Shown one piece after another: positions 54,358 to 63,066 of a stretch of DNA of 64,000 bases (within the stretch, counting starts at the first letter, position 1; each line of letters starts with the position of its first letter). The notes under the pieces were generated by a model. That model did not search any database. It worked only from the letters and a program-made list of their open reading frames with translations, and had not been told where the DNA came from. This DNA is from MED-G105 sp039025235 (GTDB taxonomy: Bacteria > Pseudomonadota > Alphaproteobacteria > Caulobacterales > Parvularculaceae). The stretch is from contig JBCCOS010000015.1 in the NCBI GenBank assembly GCA_039025235.1, forward strand, positions 1 to 64,000, written 5' to 3'. Made by a program: the position numbers and the translations under genes.

Positions 54358-54810
54358 TTGTGCCGAGCCTCAAGATCAAGGTGAACTACGGTTTTCGCAA
54401 TACACTTACCAGCATTTCTTGCCACACAATACTACGAACTTTTTTTGTCGATGCTAGAGCATGGGGTATTTCGATTGAATCAAATCGATGCACCAAACTG
54501 TTTGTTTTTAGCGCGTCAGGTGATTTTTTCTTGAACCAATCTGCCCTTAAGAGGCCCTTAAAGACTCTGTCGCACGACTCTAAACAAGCACTGTTTTTTC
54601 GCTAAATTGTAACCCATTCACAGTGGCAAGAAATAACAGGACCAAAAGGATACAAATGATAGTTAGTTGCGACAATTGGTGTTGTAATAATCCGCATGCA
54701 TGCGACCATTCCAACGCAGAAACACTGCACTGACTTTGATTGTTGCGACGCACCATTTTCATTGTGAGACCGACGGTAAATTTAAGACCCGACTGACCGT
54801 TGTTTACATG
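54358..54810. other. Interval upstream of nuoG
   Basis: A 450-base gap inside the nuo cluster. A weak 60-codon frame on the minus strand (54580-54762) encodes one possible membrane helix but has no ribosome site. Around 54451-54500 an inverted repeat (TTTCGATT/AATCGATG region after CTAGAGC) looks like a distant relative of the interspersed hairpin repeat. The promoter for nuoG is expected here, but I see no convincing -35/-10 pair. Confidence 0.4.
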
Positions 54811-55356
54811 CTACCGCTTACCCGTCGGCACCTGCTTCATGATCCATTCGGCATCTGCGTGGTCCCCGACCATGTAGGTATACTCATGAATCTTTTGAAA
54901 ACCGTATCGTTGATAAAACCGTTGGGCACCAAAATTTTCGGAAAACACACCAACATATAAATGCTCGAAATTAGCATGCATCCAACTGAGGACGACCTCG
55001 ATTAGTTGAGCACCAAGCCCCATTCGTTGCGCGCCCGACCTGATATAGATGTGGATCAACTCTCCAGACTGCACTGGTACATTGGGTATCGGCAAGATCG
55101 TGGGTCCAGCAACAGCATAACCGGTAACACGCAGTCCATCATTCTCTACGAGCCAAGCAGCGCAATTTGGGTCATTCAATAGCGTTTGAAAATACTTTGG
55201 TGTGTGCTTTTGCTTAAGGAATGTCGTAAGATTTTTAGTCGAGTACAGAGCACCGAAAGTCTGTGTAAATGTTAGCGTACCAATATCTGATAATTTATGG
55301 GCATCACGGCTATTGGCCCGACGTATTCTAAACGCATGCTGTTGTTTGTATCCCAT
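54811..55356 (-). CDS. GNAT family N-acetyltransferase
   Basis: About 181 residues with the acetyl-CoA motif 'IYIRSGAQRMGLGAQLIEVVLSWM' (Q/RxxGxG/A) and the terminal 'GAQRFYQRYGFQKIHEYTYMVG'. GNAT proteins acetylate amines on small molecules, peptides or proteins, and the substrate cannot be told. It lies between the HU-like gene and nuoG and is not a complex I component. Confidence 0.85.
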   Translation of the reverse strand: MGYKQQHAFRIRRANSRDAHKLSDIGTLTFTQTFGALYSTKNLTTFLKQKHTPKYFQTLLNDPNCAAWLVENDGLRVTGYAVAGPTILPIPNVPVQSGELIHIYIRSGAQRMGLGAQLIEVVLSWMHANFEHLYVGVFSENFGAQRFYQRYGFQKIHEYTYMVGDHADAEWIMKQVPTGKR

Positions 55357-55462
55357 CAAGCGGAAATTCCGGAACGCTATGCTTGTGTATTTTGTGATCC
55401 CCTTAGCAAAACAAAAACACGGTTTTCAATTTGTGAAAACGCACTAAGTGTTGAACCCAAAG

Positions 55463-55494
55463 AAAACGGCGCGCCTTGACCAGCCCGCCGTTTT
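55463..55494 (-). terminator. Intrinsic terminator after the HU-like gene
   Basis: On the minus strand AAAACGGCG pairs with CGCCGTTTT over 14 bases, followed by CTTT. It lies 35 bases beyond the HU stop codon and separates the nuoA-F part of the cluster from nuoG-N. Confidence 0.7.
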
Positions 55495-55529
55495 GAACCT
55501 TATAAATTGGAAGTGTCGCGAACGGTGAT

Positions 55530-55988
55530 TTAAATCGAATCTTTCAAGTCTTTTGCGACACGGAACGCCACTTTCTTGCTGGCTTTAATTCGAATGCTCT
55601 CGCCTGTTGCAGGATTACGTCCCATACGTGCTGGTCGGTTGCGTACTTGGAAAATACCAAGCCCAGACAACCGTATTTTTTCACCACGACGAAGTTTATC
55701 GCCTATTGTCTCAATGAATTCTGACAAGAACATTTCTGCGTCCTTTTTGGACATCTCATGTTCTTCTGCCATGTCCGCAGCAATGTGTTTTAGTGTCGTC
55801 ACGGCAGGCGTTTTAGCAGCTGTGCGTTTTGTCGCCTTCTTTGCTGCCGGTCTTTTGGTAGCGGTTTTACGTGTCGTCGTCTTTTTCGCCGCTGTTTTTC
55901 GAGCGGTCGTTTTTTTCGCAGCCGTTGTACGCTTGGCCGCGGTCTTTTTTGTTGTTGTCTTTTTTGCAGTCTTTCGTGCCGGAGCCAT
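55530..55988 (-). CDS. HU-family DNA-binding protein with histone H1-like N-terminal tail
   Basis: Residues 1-62 are almost only K, A, T and R in KKTTARKTAAKKTT-type repeats, as in eukaryotic histone H1 tails and bacterial H1-like proteins. Residues about 63-152 are an HU/IHF core ('LSEFIETIGDKLRRGEKIRLSGLGIFQVRNRPARMGRNPATGESIRIKASKKVAFRVAKDLKDSI') with the RNPATGE DNA-intercalating loop. It probably binds and compacts DNA. In mycobacterial HupB a similar tail is at the C-terminus, so the order here is reversed. AGAGGT precedes the ATG. It sits between nuoF and nuoG and ends in a terminator. Confidence 0.9.
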   Translation of the reverse strand: MAPARKTAKKTTTKKTAAKRTTAAKKTTARKTAAKKTTTRKTATKRPAAKKATKRTAAKTPAVTTLKHIAADMAEEHEMSKKDAEMFLSEFIETIGDKLRRGEKIRLSGLGIFQVRNRPARMGRNPATGESIRIKASKKVAFRVAKDLKDSI

Positions 55989-56235
55989 GGATTACCTCTT
56001 TAACAAATGTGCTCGATGCAAGCTTTAAATTCACGGGATTCGGTTTAGTACAATACTTAAAATGCCCTGTACCCTTGTTTTTATATATTTTTAAAGGGTT
56101 TATTCGCTGAAAAATGAAAGAAATATCGATTTTATCGGCATTTCTTGTCTTCTTGGCATCGTGCCGAAGCAAAAACGTATTTGAATTAGCTTTTGATGCG
56201 TAAGATGTGCGCTGTGCTTTCCTTAAAACAGAACA

Positions 56236-57537
56236 CTATTCTACTGCACTAACGGCGATATGGCGTTTATCGATTCGGTACGTATTGATGCGGTCTTCAA
56301 TCTCATGACGAAAGTGTCTGATAAGACCCTGAATGGGCCACGCGGCAGCGTCGCCTAAAGCACAAATCGTGTGTCCTTCAACCTGGCTAGCGACATCTAA
56401 AAGCCGATCAATTTCCTCCGTAGTCGAATCTCCGATAGCCATGCGCTCTAGAACACGCCACATCCAGCCGGTTCCCTCTCGGCAAGGTGTACACTGCCCA
56501 CAACTCTCATGTTTATAGAAATATGAAATCCGAGCGATCGCTTTGACGATGTCTGTTGACTTATCCATCACGATAACCGCTGCCGTTCCAAGGCCGGATT
56601 TGACGTCTTTTAAGGCGTCAAAATCCATAAGTACATCATCACATATTTCTCTGGGCAGCATCGGAACCGAAGAACCTCCTGGGATAACAGCTTTTAGGTT
56701 ATCCCATCCGCCACGGACACCGCCGCAATGGGTTTCGAGAAGTGTTTTAAGAGGTGTGGACATTTCTTCTTCCACATTGCACGGTCGATTCACATGCCCT
56801 GAGATACAGAACAACTTCGTCCCAGCATTATTCTCGCGGCCAAAAGACTTAAACCAACCAGCGCCGCGCCGAATAATTGTTGGGGTTACAGCGATTGATT
56901 CCACGTTATTGACGGTCGTGGGACAGCCATAAAGACCTGCTCCAGCGGGAAATGGTGGTTTCAAACGCGGTTGCCCTTTCTTTCCCTCTAGACTCTCGAG
57001 TAACGCGGTTTCTTCTCCGCAGATATATGCGCCGGCTCCATGATGCACATAAATATCAAAGTCCCATCCCGAACCCGCAGCGTTTTGCCCAACGAGCCCG
57101 GCGGCATACGCTTCATCAATAGCACCCTGCAGTCTTTCACGCTCAAGCACGTATTCGCCGCGCACATAAATATAACAAGTGTGAGCACGCATTGCATAAG
57201 ATGCAACAAGGCAACCCTCGACAAATAAATGCGGGTCATGGCGCATAACTTCTCGGTCTTTGCAGGTACCCGGCTCAGACTCGTCAGCATTGACGACAAG
57301 ATAGTGGGGTCGGTCTTTTACCTCTCTCGGCATAAATGACCATTTAAGCCCGGTTGGAAAGCCAGCCCCGCCCCTACCTCGTAAGCCAGAGTCTTTTACT
57401 TGTTGAATGATCCACTCAGGCCCCATACGAATGATATCCGCTGTGCCGTTCCAGGCGCCACGCTGGCGCGAGGCCTCAAGTCCCCAGTCATGGAGACCGT
57501 AAAGATTGGTGAAAATGCGGTCTTTGTCTTCCAGCAT
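56236..57537 (-). CDS. nuoF: NADH-quinone oxidoreductase subunit F
   Basis: The subunit binds NADH and FMN and carries cluster N3. Motifs: 'DSGLRGRGGAGFPTGLKWSFMP' (NADH), 'VNADESEPGTCKDREVMRHDPH' (FMN), 'GAGAYICGEETALLESLEGKKGQPRLKPPFP', and the cluster ligands 'SCGQCTPCREGTGW' (about residues 345-358) with 'HTICALGDAAAWP'. The length of 433 is normal. It follows the thioesterase gene by two bases. Confidence 0.96.
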   Translation of the reverse strand: MLEDKDRIFTNLYGLHDWGLEASRQRGAWNGTADIIRMGPEWIIQQVKDSGLRGRGGAGFPTGLKWSFMPREVKDRPHYLVVNADESEPGTCKDREVMRHDPHLFVEGCLVASYAMRAHTCYIYVRGEYVLERERLQGAIDEAYAAGLVGQNAAGSGWDFDIYVHHGAGAYICGEETALLESLEGKKGQPRLKPPFPAGAGLYGCPTTVNNVESIAVTPTIIRRGAGWFKSFGRENNAGTKLFCISGHVNRPCNVEEEMSTPLKTLLETHCGGVRGGWDNLKAVIPGGSSVPMLPREICDDVLMDFDALKDVKSGLGTAAVIVMDKSTDIVKAIARISYFYKHESCGQCTPCREGTGWMWRVLERMAIGDSTTEEIDRLLDVASQVEGHTICALGDAAAWPIQGLIRHFRHEIEDRINTYRIDKRHIAVSAVE

Positions 57538-57539
57538 TT

Positions 57540-57989
57540 TTAAGACTCGCGTGACGACTTCGGCACCAGACGAACTGTTTGCACGCCATGGGCCACCGCT
57601 TCATTTGCCTCGTTAAACAGTGTACCATCAAGAAAAGCGGTCGACTTGGTCATATGCTTTACGGACGCTTCTGCGGTGTACCGGCCAACAGCTGCCGGAC
57701 GCCAAAATTGCATGTGTATGTCTACTGATAGTGGGATCATCTTGCCGTCCGTGAGAAGCCAGACGGCAGAACACATTGCATCATCCAACATGGCGGTGAT
57801 CATGCCACCTTGTATGCTTCCAGCAGGATTCGTCGCAGCCTGCCCTGGATTAAACTCTACCCGTAAACTATTCGAGTCTTGGTCAACCGATAACAATTTA
57901 AACCCCAAGAATGTTGACGCATTTTCGGTGACAGATTGATCAGCTAACTTGGTTAGTTCTTCGGCTTTGCTATTATTAATACTCGACAT
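57540..57989 (-). CDS. PaaI-type hotdog thioesterase
   Basis: The 149-residue protein has the hotdog thioesterase signature 'NPAGSIQGGMITAMLDDAMCSAVW' and 'PLSVDIHMQFWRPAAVG'. Relatives hydrolyse acyl-CoA thioesters. It is embedded between nuoE and nuoF with gaps of only a few bases, so it is cotranscribed with complex I. No role in the complex is known, and its substrate is unknown. Confidence 0.85.
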   Translation of the reverse strand: MSSINNSKAEELTKLADQSVTENASTFLGFKLLSVDQDSNSLRVEFNPGQAATNPAGSIQGGMITAMLDDAMCSAVWLLTDGKMIPLSVDIHMQFWRPAAVGRYTAEASVKHMTKSTAFLDGTLFNEANEAVAHGVQTVRLVPKSSRES

Positions 57990-57995
57990 AAATGC

Positions 57996-58670
57996 TTACT
58001 CGCTCTCTATGGTCTCAACATTCGGAATTTTAATTGGTGCCGCTCGGTGACCATCGTAAAGCGTTGGATCAAGCAATGTGGTATTTTCGCCTTCCGGGTC
58101 CGATGTATGGCGGAGTGGATTCACAGTCCCCGGCTTTGGCATCTCCCCTTGGGCGAATTGATCCAACAGGCGTTCGAAAGATTCTGCCGTTAAATCTTCA
58201 TAGTAGTGATCATGATGGTTACACGACACTTGAACCATTGGTGCATTACAGCACGCCCCAAGACACTCGACTTCAAGCCATGAAAACTTTCCATCCGGCG
58301 AAATACTTCCTTCCGGCCCAATGATTCTTTTGCAAGCATCACGTAAATCATGGGCACCGCGAAGCATACACGGCGTTGTCCCGCAAAGCTGAATGAAAAA
58401 GTCCCCAACGGGTTCAAGATTGAACATTGTATAAAAACTGGCGACTTCGTAAACGCGGATATAAGGCATGCTCAGCTGCTCTGCGATGACTTCCATCATC
58501 GGTATCGAAATCCACCCCTCTTGTTTTTGCCCACGCCACAAAAGCGGAATGACACAGGATGCTTGGCGTCCTTTCGGGTATTTGGCAATTTGTGCGTCGC
58601 ACCACTCTGCATTCTCTGGCAACCAGTCAAATGACGCTGGCTGATCTTTTGATGGCCTTCTAATCGACAT
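57996..58670 (-). CDS. nuoE: NADH-quinone oxidoreductase subunit E
   Basis: The subunit holds the [2Fe-2S] cluster N1a next to NuoF. It has 'VYEVASFYTMFNLEPVG', 'LCGTTPCMLRGA' and 'LEVECLGACCNAPMVQV', giving the four cysteine ligands. About 60 residues after the core are polar, longer than in E. coli. ATG at 58670 has AAGGA upstream. Confidence 0.95.
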   Translation of the reverse strand: MSIRRPSKDQPASFDWLPENAEWCDAQIAKYPKGRQASCVIPLLWRGQKQEGWISIPMMEVIAEQLSMPYIRVYEVASFYTMFNLEPVGDFFIQLCGTTPCMLRGAHDLRDACKRIIGPEGSISPDGKFSWLEVECLGACCNAPMVQVSCNHHDHYYEDLTAESFERLLDQFAQGEMPKPGTVNPLRHTSDPEGENTTLLDPTLYDGHRAAPIKIPNVETIESE

Positions 58671-58673
58671 CAA

Positions 58674-58984
58674 ACAAGTTCCTTCGTTTACGAATAATCT
58701 ATCGCCTTGAAATTAGCGGATCGGGCTCCCCTCTTCACCGTGGCGAATAATCACGAGTAGAAATGCTATTTTTATCGCTACAGGATGCAAAGTATACTTC
58801 ACTTAGACGGTCGCCGAAATCAAAATCGTGTTTTCCGAATCACTGATGTGCATTGCCGATTTGAAACTTAGATGATTGAAACATTGTTATCGGTCCCTGT
58901 TTACGAACTAAACAATACGCTACAGCAAAAACTGTTTAGCTGGTATATCAACGCAACGGTCGATAATCCTAATACAACAAGTCA
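58674..58984. other. Interval between nuoE and the upstream membrane-protein gene
   Basis: About 310 bases without a supported gene. On the minus strand a TATACT box (complement near 58791-58796) might be the -10 element of a promoter for nuoE, but no good -35 element stands at the right distance. Confidence 0.35.
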
Positions 58985-59413
58985 TCATTTTGATTTCAAT
59001 AATTGGCGTTCAGCGACCTCGATCGTTTTACGCAGCTGCGCCCGACGATAGCCACGTAAAGGCTCACCAATAAATGGCAATCTTCCAACGGCACCCTGGC
59101 GTAGCGAGAACATGGTTAAAAATACGAATATTCCGCCAACCGCAGCAATATGCGGTTTGACGTCACTATTCATGATCAAGACTCTCATCGGAAGAATGAC
59201 AAAGGCAATGACCAATCCTGTGATGAAACCATAGACTGCCGCCCCGAATAGGAGGTTGAATTGTGACACATCCCTATGCCGTTCTTTTAAAGTCAAAAAG
59301 GTATAGACGACAAAGACGGTTACAATGAACGATACGACCGCGGCTTCAAATACATATGCGGTTTCGAATAGCTGAAAAGAGGCGTCTTGGGTATTTTGAG
59401 TTTCTTGGAACAT
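58985..59413 (-). CDS. Membrane protein of unknown function in the nuo cluster
   Basis: The 142-residue protein has three predicted membrane helices (about residues 22-42, 53-75 and 87-102) and a basic C-terminal tail. I do not recognise the family. It lies between the zinc-ribbon gene and nuoE. The ribosome-binding site is weak. Its place in the cluster hints at an envelope or assembly role, but nothing in the sequence shows it. Confidence 0.6.
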   Translation of the reverse strand: MFQETQNTQDASFQLFETAYVFEAAVVSFIVTVFVVYTFLTLKERHRDVSQFNLLFGAAVYGFITGLVIAFVILPMRVLIMNSDVKPHIAAVGGIFVFLTMFSLRQGAVGRLPFIGEPLRGYRRAQLRKTIEVAERQLLKSK

Positions 59414-59440
59414 GCAAATCGATTAGCACGCTAAACACTG

Positions 59441-59698
59441 TTAGGCGATATCAATACCATTCAATGCTGCCGCCTCACGGAAACAGCCATAACAAAGTGA
59501 AGAGATAAGCGTTGGCGCTTGTGCCATAAATTCAACCTCGCTGAGGTTATTGCACGCCTCACAGACTGCCTCAAATGTTCCATCCGGATTATTCCAAAAA
59601 AAGCCTCTCGGCTTCCCATCCGCTAAACTCTGTACAATATGTGTGCAGACAAATGTTTTCTCTTGACGCCCATGAGTCTTACAGTTGATGTTAGTGAT
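59441..59698 (-). CDS. Small zinc-ribbon-like protein with no ATG/GTG/TTG start
   Basis: Downstream of nuoD a frame of about 85 codons has strong coding character: 'NCKTHGRQEKTFVCTHIVQSL' near the start, 'GFFWNNPDGTFEAVCEACNN' in the middle and 'LISSLCYGCFREAAAL' near the end. The cysteine/histidine pattern (CxxH, CxH, CxxC, CxxC) fits two zinc sites, as in a recurrent small bacterial family of unknown function. GGAGG lies 9 bases before an ATC codon at 59698, and no ATG, GTG or TTG occurs between the upstream in-frame stop and the first cysteine. A rare ATC start or a nearby sequence change are both possible. The gene is read in the nuo direction. Confidence 0.6.
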   Translation of the reverse strand: MTNINCKTHGRQEKTFVCTHIVQSLADGKPRGFFWNNPDGTFEAVCEACNNLSEVEFMAQAPTLISSLCYGCFREAAALNGIDIA

Positions 59699-59752
59699 GA
59701 CAGTTATCCTCCACTTTAATTTGGTAATTCATGTGCAATGATTGTGAGCGGA

Positions 59753-60988
59753 TTACCGATCAATTTCACCAAAAACAATATCTAACGATCCTAGTATCGC
59801 GGACACGTCCGATAGCAGGTGCCCTCGATTCATCCAATCAATGGCCTGAAGGTGTGCATAGCCTGGTGCTCTAATTTTGCAACGATATGGTTTGTTGGAC
59901 CCGTCAGACACCAAATATACGCCAAACTCACCTTTTGGCGCTTCCACAGCCGTATACACTTCCCCGGCTGGGACATGAAACCCTTCCGTATAGAGCTTGA
60001 AATGATGAATAAGAGATTCCATTGACTGCTTCATTTGAGCACGACGCGGCGGCGCAATTTTCCCGTCCATTGTCATGACAGGTCCGTCGCCCTCTGCGCG
60101 AAGCTTCGCAATGGCCTGTTTCATAATCAAAACCGACTGACGCATCTCCTCCATTCGAATGAGATACCGATCCCAACAATCTGAGTTTTTGCCAACAGGG
60201 ATATCAAAGTCATATTCTTCATACGTCTCATAAGGTTGGCTCTTGCGCAAATCCCAAGCGACGCCTGTCCCCCGCAGCATAACGCCGGTGAACCCCCACG
60301 CAAAAGCATCCTCCTGCGAGACAATTCCAATATCGACGTTGCGCTGCTTGAAGATCCGGTTTTCAGTGATAAGTGTTTCAATGTCATCAAGTGTCTGAGG
60401 AAACGCATCGCACCAAGCATCGATGTCATCGATGAGTTTCTCAGGGAGATCTTGATGCACACCGCCAACACGGAAGTAAGCAGCATGCATCCGACTACCA
60501 CTTGCACGTTCATAAAAAACCATGAGTTTTTCACGGTCTTCAAACCCCCAAAGTGGCGGCGTTAAGGCACCGACATCCATCGCTTGGGTCGTGACATTAA
60601 GAAGATGCGAAAGAATACGACCTATTTCGCAAAAAAGGACCCGAATATGCTGCGCGCGGCGGGGCACATTGACAGAAAGCAGTTTTTCAGCCGCCAAACA
60701 AAACGCATGCTCCTGATTCATAGGCGCGACATAATCTAGACGATCAAAATAAGGAATGGCCTGCAGGTAGGTTTTGTGTTCAATAAGTTTTTCCGTACCA
60801 CGATGAAGCAGTCCAATATGTGGATCAATGCGTTCAACCACTTCGCCGTCAAGTTCTACAACGAGACGCAAGACACCATGGGCAGCAGGATGCTGTGGCC
60901 CGAAATTAATCGTAAAATTTCGATCGGAAGCCGCATCAGACGCAGAATCGGTCACCTCAATAACCCGTGTCGTGCCATCTGCCATCAT
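59753..60988 (-). CDS. nuoD: NADH-quinone oxidoreductase subunit D
   Basis: The subunit forms the quinone-binding site with NuoB and descends from the hydrogenase large subunit. It has 'NFGPQHPAAHGVLRLVVELDGEVVERIDPHIGLLHRGTEKL', 'YLQAIPYFDRLDYVAPMNQEHAF' and the terminal 'DVSAILGSLDIVFGEIDR'. Length 411. AGGAA precedes the ATG. Confidence 0.96.
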   Translation of the reverse strand: MMADGTTRVIEVTDSASDAASDRNFTINFGPQHPAAHGVLRLVVELDGEVVERIDPHIGLLHRGTEKLIEHKTYLQAIPYFDRLDYVAPMNQEHAFCLAAEKLLSVNVPRRAQHIRVLFCEIGRILSHLLNVTTQAMDVGALTPPLWGFEDREKLMVFYERASGSRMHAAYFRVGGVHQDLPEKLIDDIDAWCDAFPQTLDDIETLITENRIFKQRNVDIGIVSQEDAFAWGFTGVMLRGTGVAWDLRKSQPYETYEEYDFDIPVGKNSDCWDRYLIRMEEMRQSVLIMKQAIAKLRAEGDGPVMTMDGKIAPPRRAQMKQSMESLIHHFKLYTEGFHVPAGEVYTAVEAPKGEFGVYLVSDGSNKPYRCKIRAPGYAHLQAIDWMNRGHLLSDVSAILGSLDIVFGEIDR

Positions 60989-61106
60989 AGGGTTCCTTCT
61001 AGGACGACCGAATTATCAGAGAAACAAACCATTGCCATCAGCGCATTATTCATCGGTACAAATATTTTTTCGAACTTTATACAATATATTCGACCCCAGA
61101 AGCATT

Positions 61107-61736
61107 TTATCGACCATCGTCTTCAACTTTTTCATCGCCTGGCAGGACATAGTCCGCCCCCTCCCAAGGGCTTAGATAATCAAAGTTCCGAAATTCCTGG
61201 ACAAGATTCACAGGCTCATAAACCACTCGTTTCTTTTCGTCATCATAACGCACTTCAGTATAACCTGTTAACGGAAAGTCTTTTCGAAGAGGATGCCCCT
61301 GGAACCCATAATCAGTCAAAAGGCGTCGCAGGTCCGTGTGTCCCGAAAAGATCAGTCCGTACATATCAAATGCTTCCCGCTCAAACCAATCCGCAGCGGG
61401 AAAAACCGAACGAATACTCGGGATCGTATCACCTTCGCCGACTTGGACCTTTGCTCGAATTCTTTTATTATTATGCATACTGAGCAAATGATATACGACA
61501 TCAAATCGCAAAGGTCGCTCTGGATAATCGACGCCACAAAGATCAATAAGCTGAACAAACCGACAGAAACTGTCATCTCTTAAAAAAGTTAATACAGACG
61601 GGATTTTTTCGGGCCGAACGCAAACGGTCAACTCACCGTACTCAATGGCAACCTTCTCGACGTCCTCTTCTATTGCAGCATGAACACGGTCGGCTAAATC
61701 CTCAAGTTCGATCGGGACTATGTCAGCATCACTCAT
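61107..61736 (-). CDS. nuoC: NADH-quinone oxidoreductase subunit C
   Basis: A 30-kDa-type peripheral subunit with 'FVQLIDLCGVDYPERPLRFDVVYHLLS' and the signature 'ERFAFDMYGLIFSGHTDLRRLLTDYGFQGHPLRKDFPLTG'-like region (here EREAFDMYGL). The ATG at 61736 overlaps the stop of the preceding gene (ATGAGTGA). Not fused to NuoD, unlike E. coli. Confidence 0.95.
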   Translation of the reverse strand: MSDADIVPIELEDLADRVHAAIEEDVEKVAIEYGELTVCVRPEKIPSVLTFLRDDSFCRFVQLIDLCGVDYPERPLRFDVVYHLLSMHNNKRIRAKVQVGEGDTIPSIRSVFPAADWFEREAFDMYGLIFSGHTDLRRLLTDYGFQGHPLRKDFPLTGYTEVRYDDEKKRVVYEPVNLVQEFRNFDYLSPWEGADYVLPGDEKVEDDGR

Positions 61737-62034
61737 CGCCATCTCCGCTTTTCTCAGTCTCTGCCGACTTATGAGAGGCATTGGCTCCCATCGCGGAAAT
61801 TGCCTCTCTAATCCTTTTGCGGATCGTGAGGTATACCGTGAAGACCCCAGCCCCTATTCCACCACCGACCACGGCGCGCCCCGTTGCCGATTCAACCTCG
61901 CCCCCATGAAGGATAATATTGGCGCACAAAAGTATTGTTGCGAGCCCAACAAACGAAACAACAAACCTTAGAATATGCCGATTTATATCTGCCATCTGCT
62001 TTACCGCACGATCTGTCTCGAAGTGACTAACCAA
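61729..62034 (-). CDS. Small membrane protein between nuoB and nuoC
   Basis: About 101 residues with two membrane helices ('FVVSFVGLATILLCANIIL' and 'GGGIGAGVFTVYLTI') and a polar charged tail. I do not recognise the family. The gene starts 6 bases after nuoB (TTG) or 45 bases after (ATG at 61995), and its stop overlaps the nuoC start. The coupling argues for a real gene of the cluster. Confidence 0.6.
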   Translation of the reverse strand: MVSHFETDRAVKQMADINRHILRFVVSFVGLATILLCANIILHGGEVESATGRAVVGGGIGAGVFTVYLTIRKRIREAISAMGANASHKSAETEKSGDGDE

Positions 62035-62040
62035 GATCGA

Positions 62041-62601
62041 TCACCGGATAATTGATCCCTCGCGTCGAATTTTCTTTTGCAGTTGTAGAATACCATAAAC
62101 CAGCGCTTCAGCGGTTGGCGGACAACCCGGCACATAAATATCGACGGGAACAATTCTATCGCACCCCCGGACAACCGCATACGAATAGTGATAATATCCA
62201 CCGCCATTTGCACAGCTTCCCATGGAAATCACATATCTCGGGTTAGGCATTTGATCGAATACCTTACGCAGCGCTGGCGCCATCTTGTTGGTCAGAGTTC
62301 CAGCGACAATCATAACGTCGGATTGACGGGGCGACGCGCGCGGCGCCACACCAAATCGCTCAAGGTCATAACGAGGCATAGACGCTTGCATCATTTCAAC
62401 GGCGCAACAGGCGAGCCCAAAGGTCATCCACATAAGCGAGCCTGTACGCGCCCAATTAATCAATGCATCAGCTGGCGCCGTAAAAAACCCGCGATCAGAT
62501 AGTTCATCAGAAAGGTCCGTAAAGAATGGATCCTTGGCATCGGGGCGATAGACCGAATTGGGCGCCTCGCCTAACGGATCGGGTTTGTGTTCTTTCACCA
62601 T
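62041..62601 (-). CDS. nuoB: NADH-quinone oxidoreductase subunit B
   Basis: The subunit holds the terminal [4Fe-4S] cluster N2. Ligand motifs: 'FGLACCAVEMM', 'VISMGSCANGGGYY' and 'VVRGCDRIVPVDIYVPGCPPTAEALVYGI'. Length 186. AAGGGGG precedes the ATG. Confidence 0.97.
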   Translation of the reverse strand: MVKEHKPDPLGEAPNSVYRPDAKDPFFTDLSDELSDRGFFTAPADALINWARTGSLMWMTFGLACCAVEMMQASMPRYDLERFGVAPRASPRQSDVMIVAGTLTNKMAPALRKVFDQMPNPRYVISMGSCANGGGYYHYSYAVVRGCDRIVPVDIYVPGCPPTAEALVYGILQLQKKIRREGSIIR

Positions 62602-62646
62602 AACCCCCTTTTTAACACCCCAAACAACATTGAGACGACCGTTGTA

Positions 62647-63042
62647 TCACCGCCATTCTAACGCGCCTTTTTTCCATTCGTAGAAAAAACCGACCGCAAA
62701 AACGCCCAGAAAAATAAACATCGACCAAAAGGAAAATATCTGGAATTCGCGATCAATTCCTAAAGTTGGGTTAAACAAGGTCACAGCCCAGGGGAACAAA
62801 AACGCCACATCGAGGTCCACGATGATGAACAAAATGGCGACAATGTAAAACTGAACATCAAACTTCATTCTTGCGTCGTCAAACGCATTAAAACCGCACT
62901 CATAAGTCGAAACTTTTTCCGGGTCCGGGGCGTTTGGCGCAATAAGAAGCGGTAGAACTGTGAAGGCCGCAGATAGGATCAAAGCGATTCCCAAAAATAC
63001 TAAAATGGGCAAATAATCCAAAAGGAAGTCAGTAGTGGCCAT
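62647..63042 (-). CDS. nuoA: NADH-quinone oxidoreductase subunit A
   Basis: A membrane subunit with three helices and the conserved 'YECGFNAFDDARMKFDVQFYIVAILFIIVDLDVAFLFPWA'. ATG at 63042 has GAAGGGA upstream, giving 131 residues. An in-frame start 24 bases earlier is less likely. First gene of the nuo cluster. Confidence 0.95.
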   Translation of the reverse strand: MATTDFLLDYLPILVFLGIALILSAAFTVLPLLIAPNAPDPEKVSTYECGFNAFDDARMKFDVQFYIVAILFIIVDLDVAFLFPWAVTLFNPTLGIDREFQIFSFWSMFIFLGVFAVGFFYEWKKGALEWR

Positions 63043-63066
63043 GTCGATCCCTTCGCGCCGGTTCAC

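Noticed and set aside
54580..54762. 60-codon membrane-like frame upstream of nuoG
   Set aside because: No ribosome-binding site and only one possible helix. Kept as a remark on the interval and not listed as a gene.
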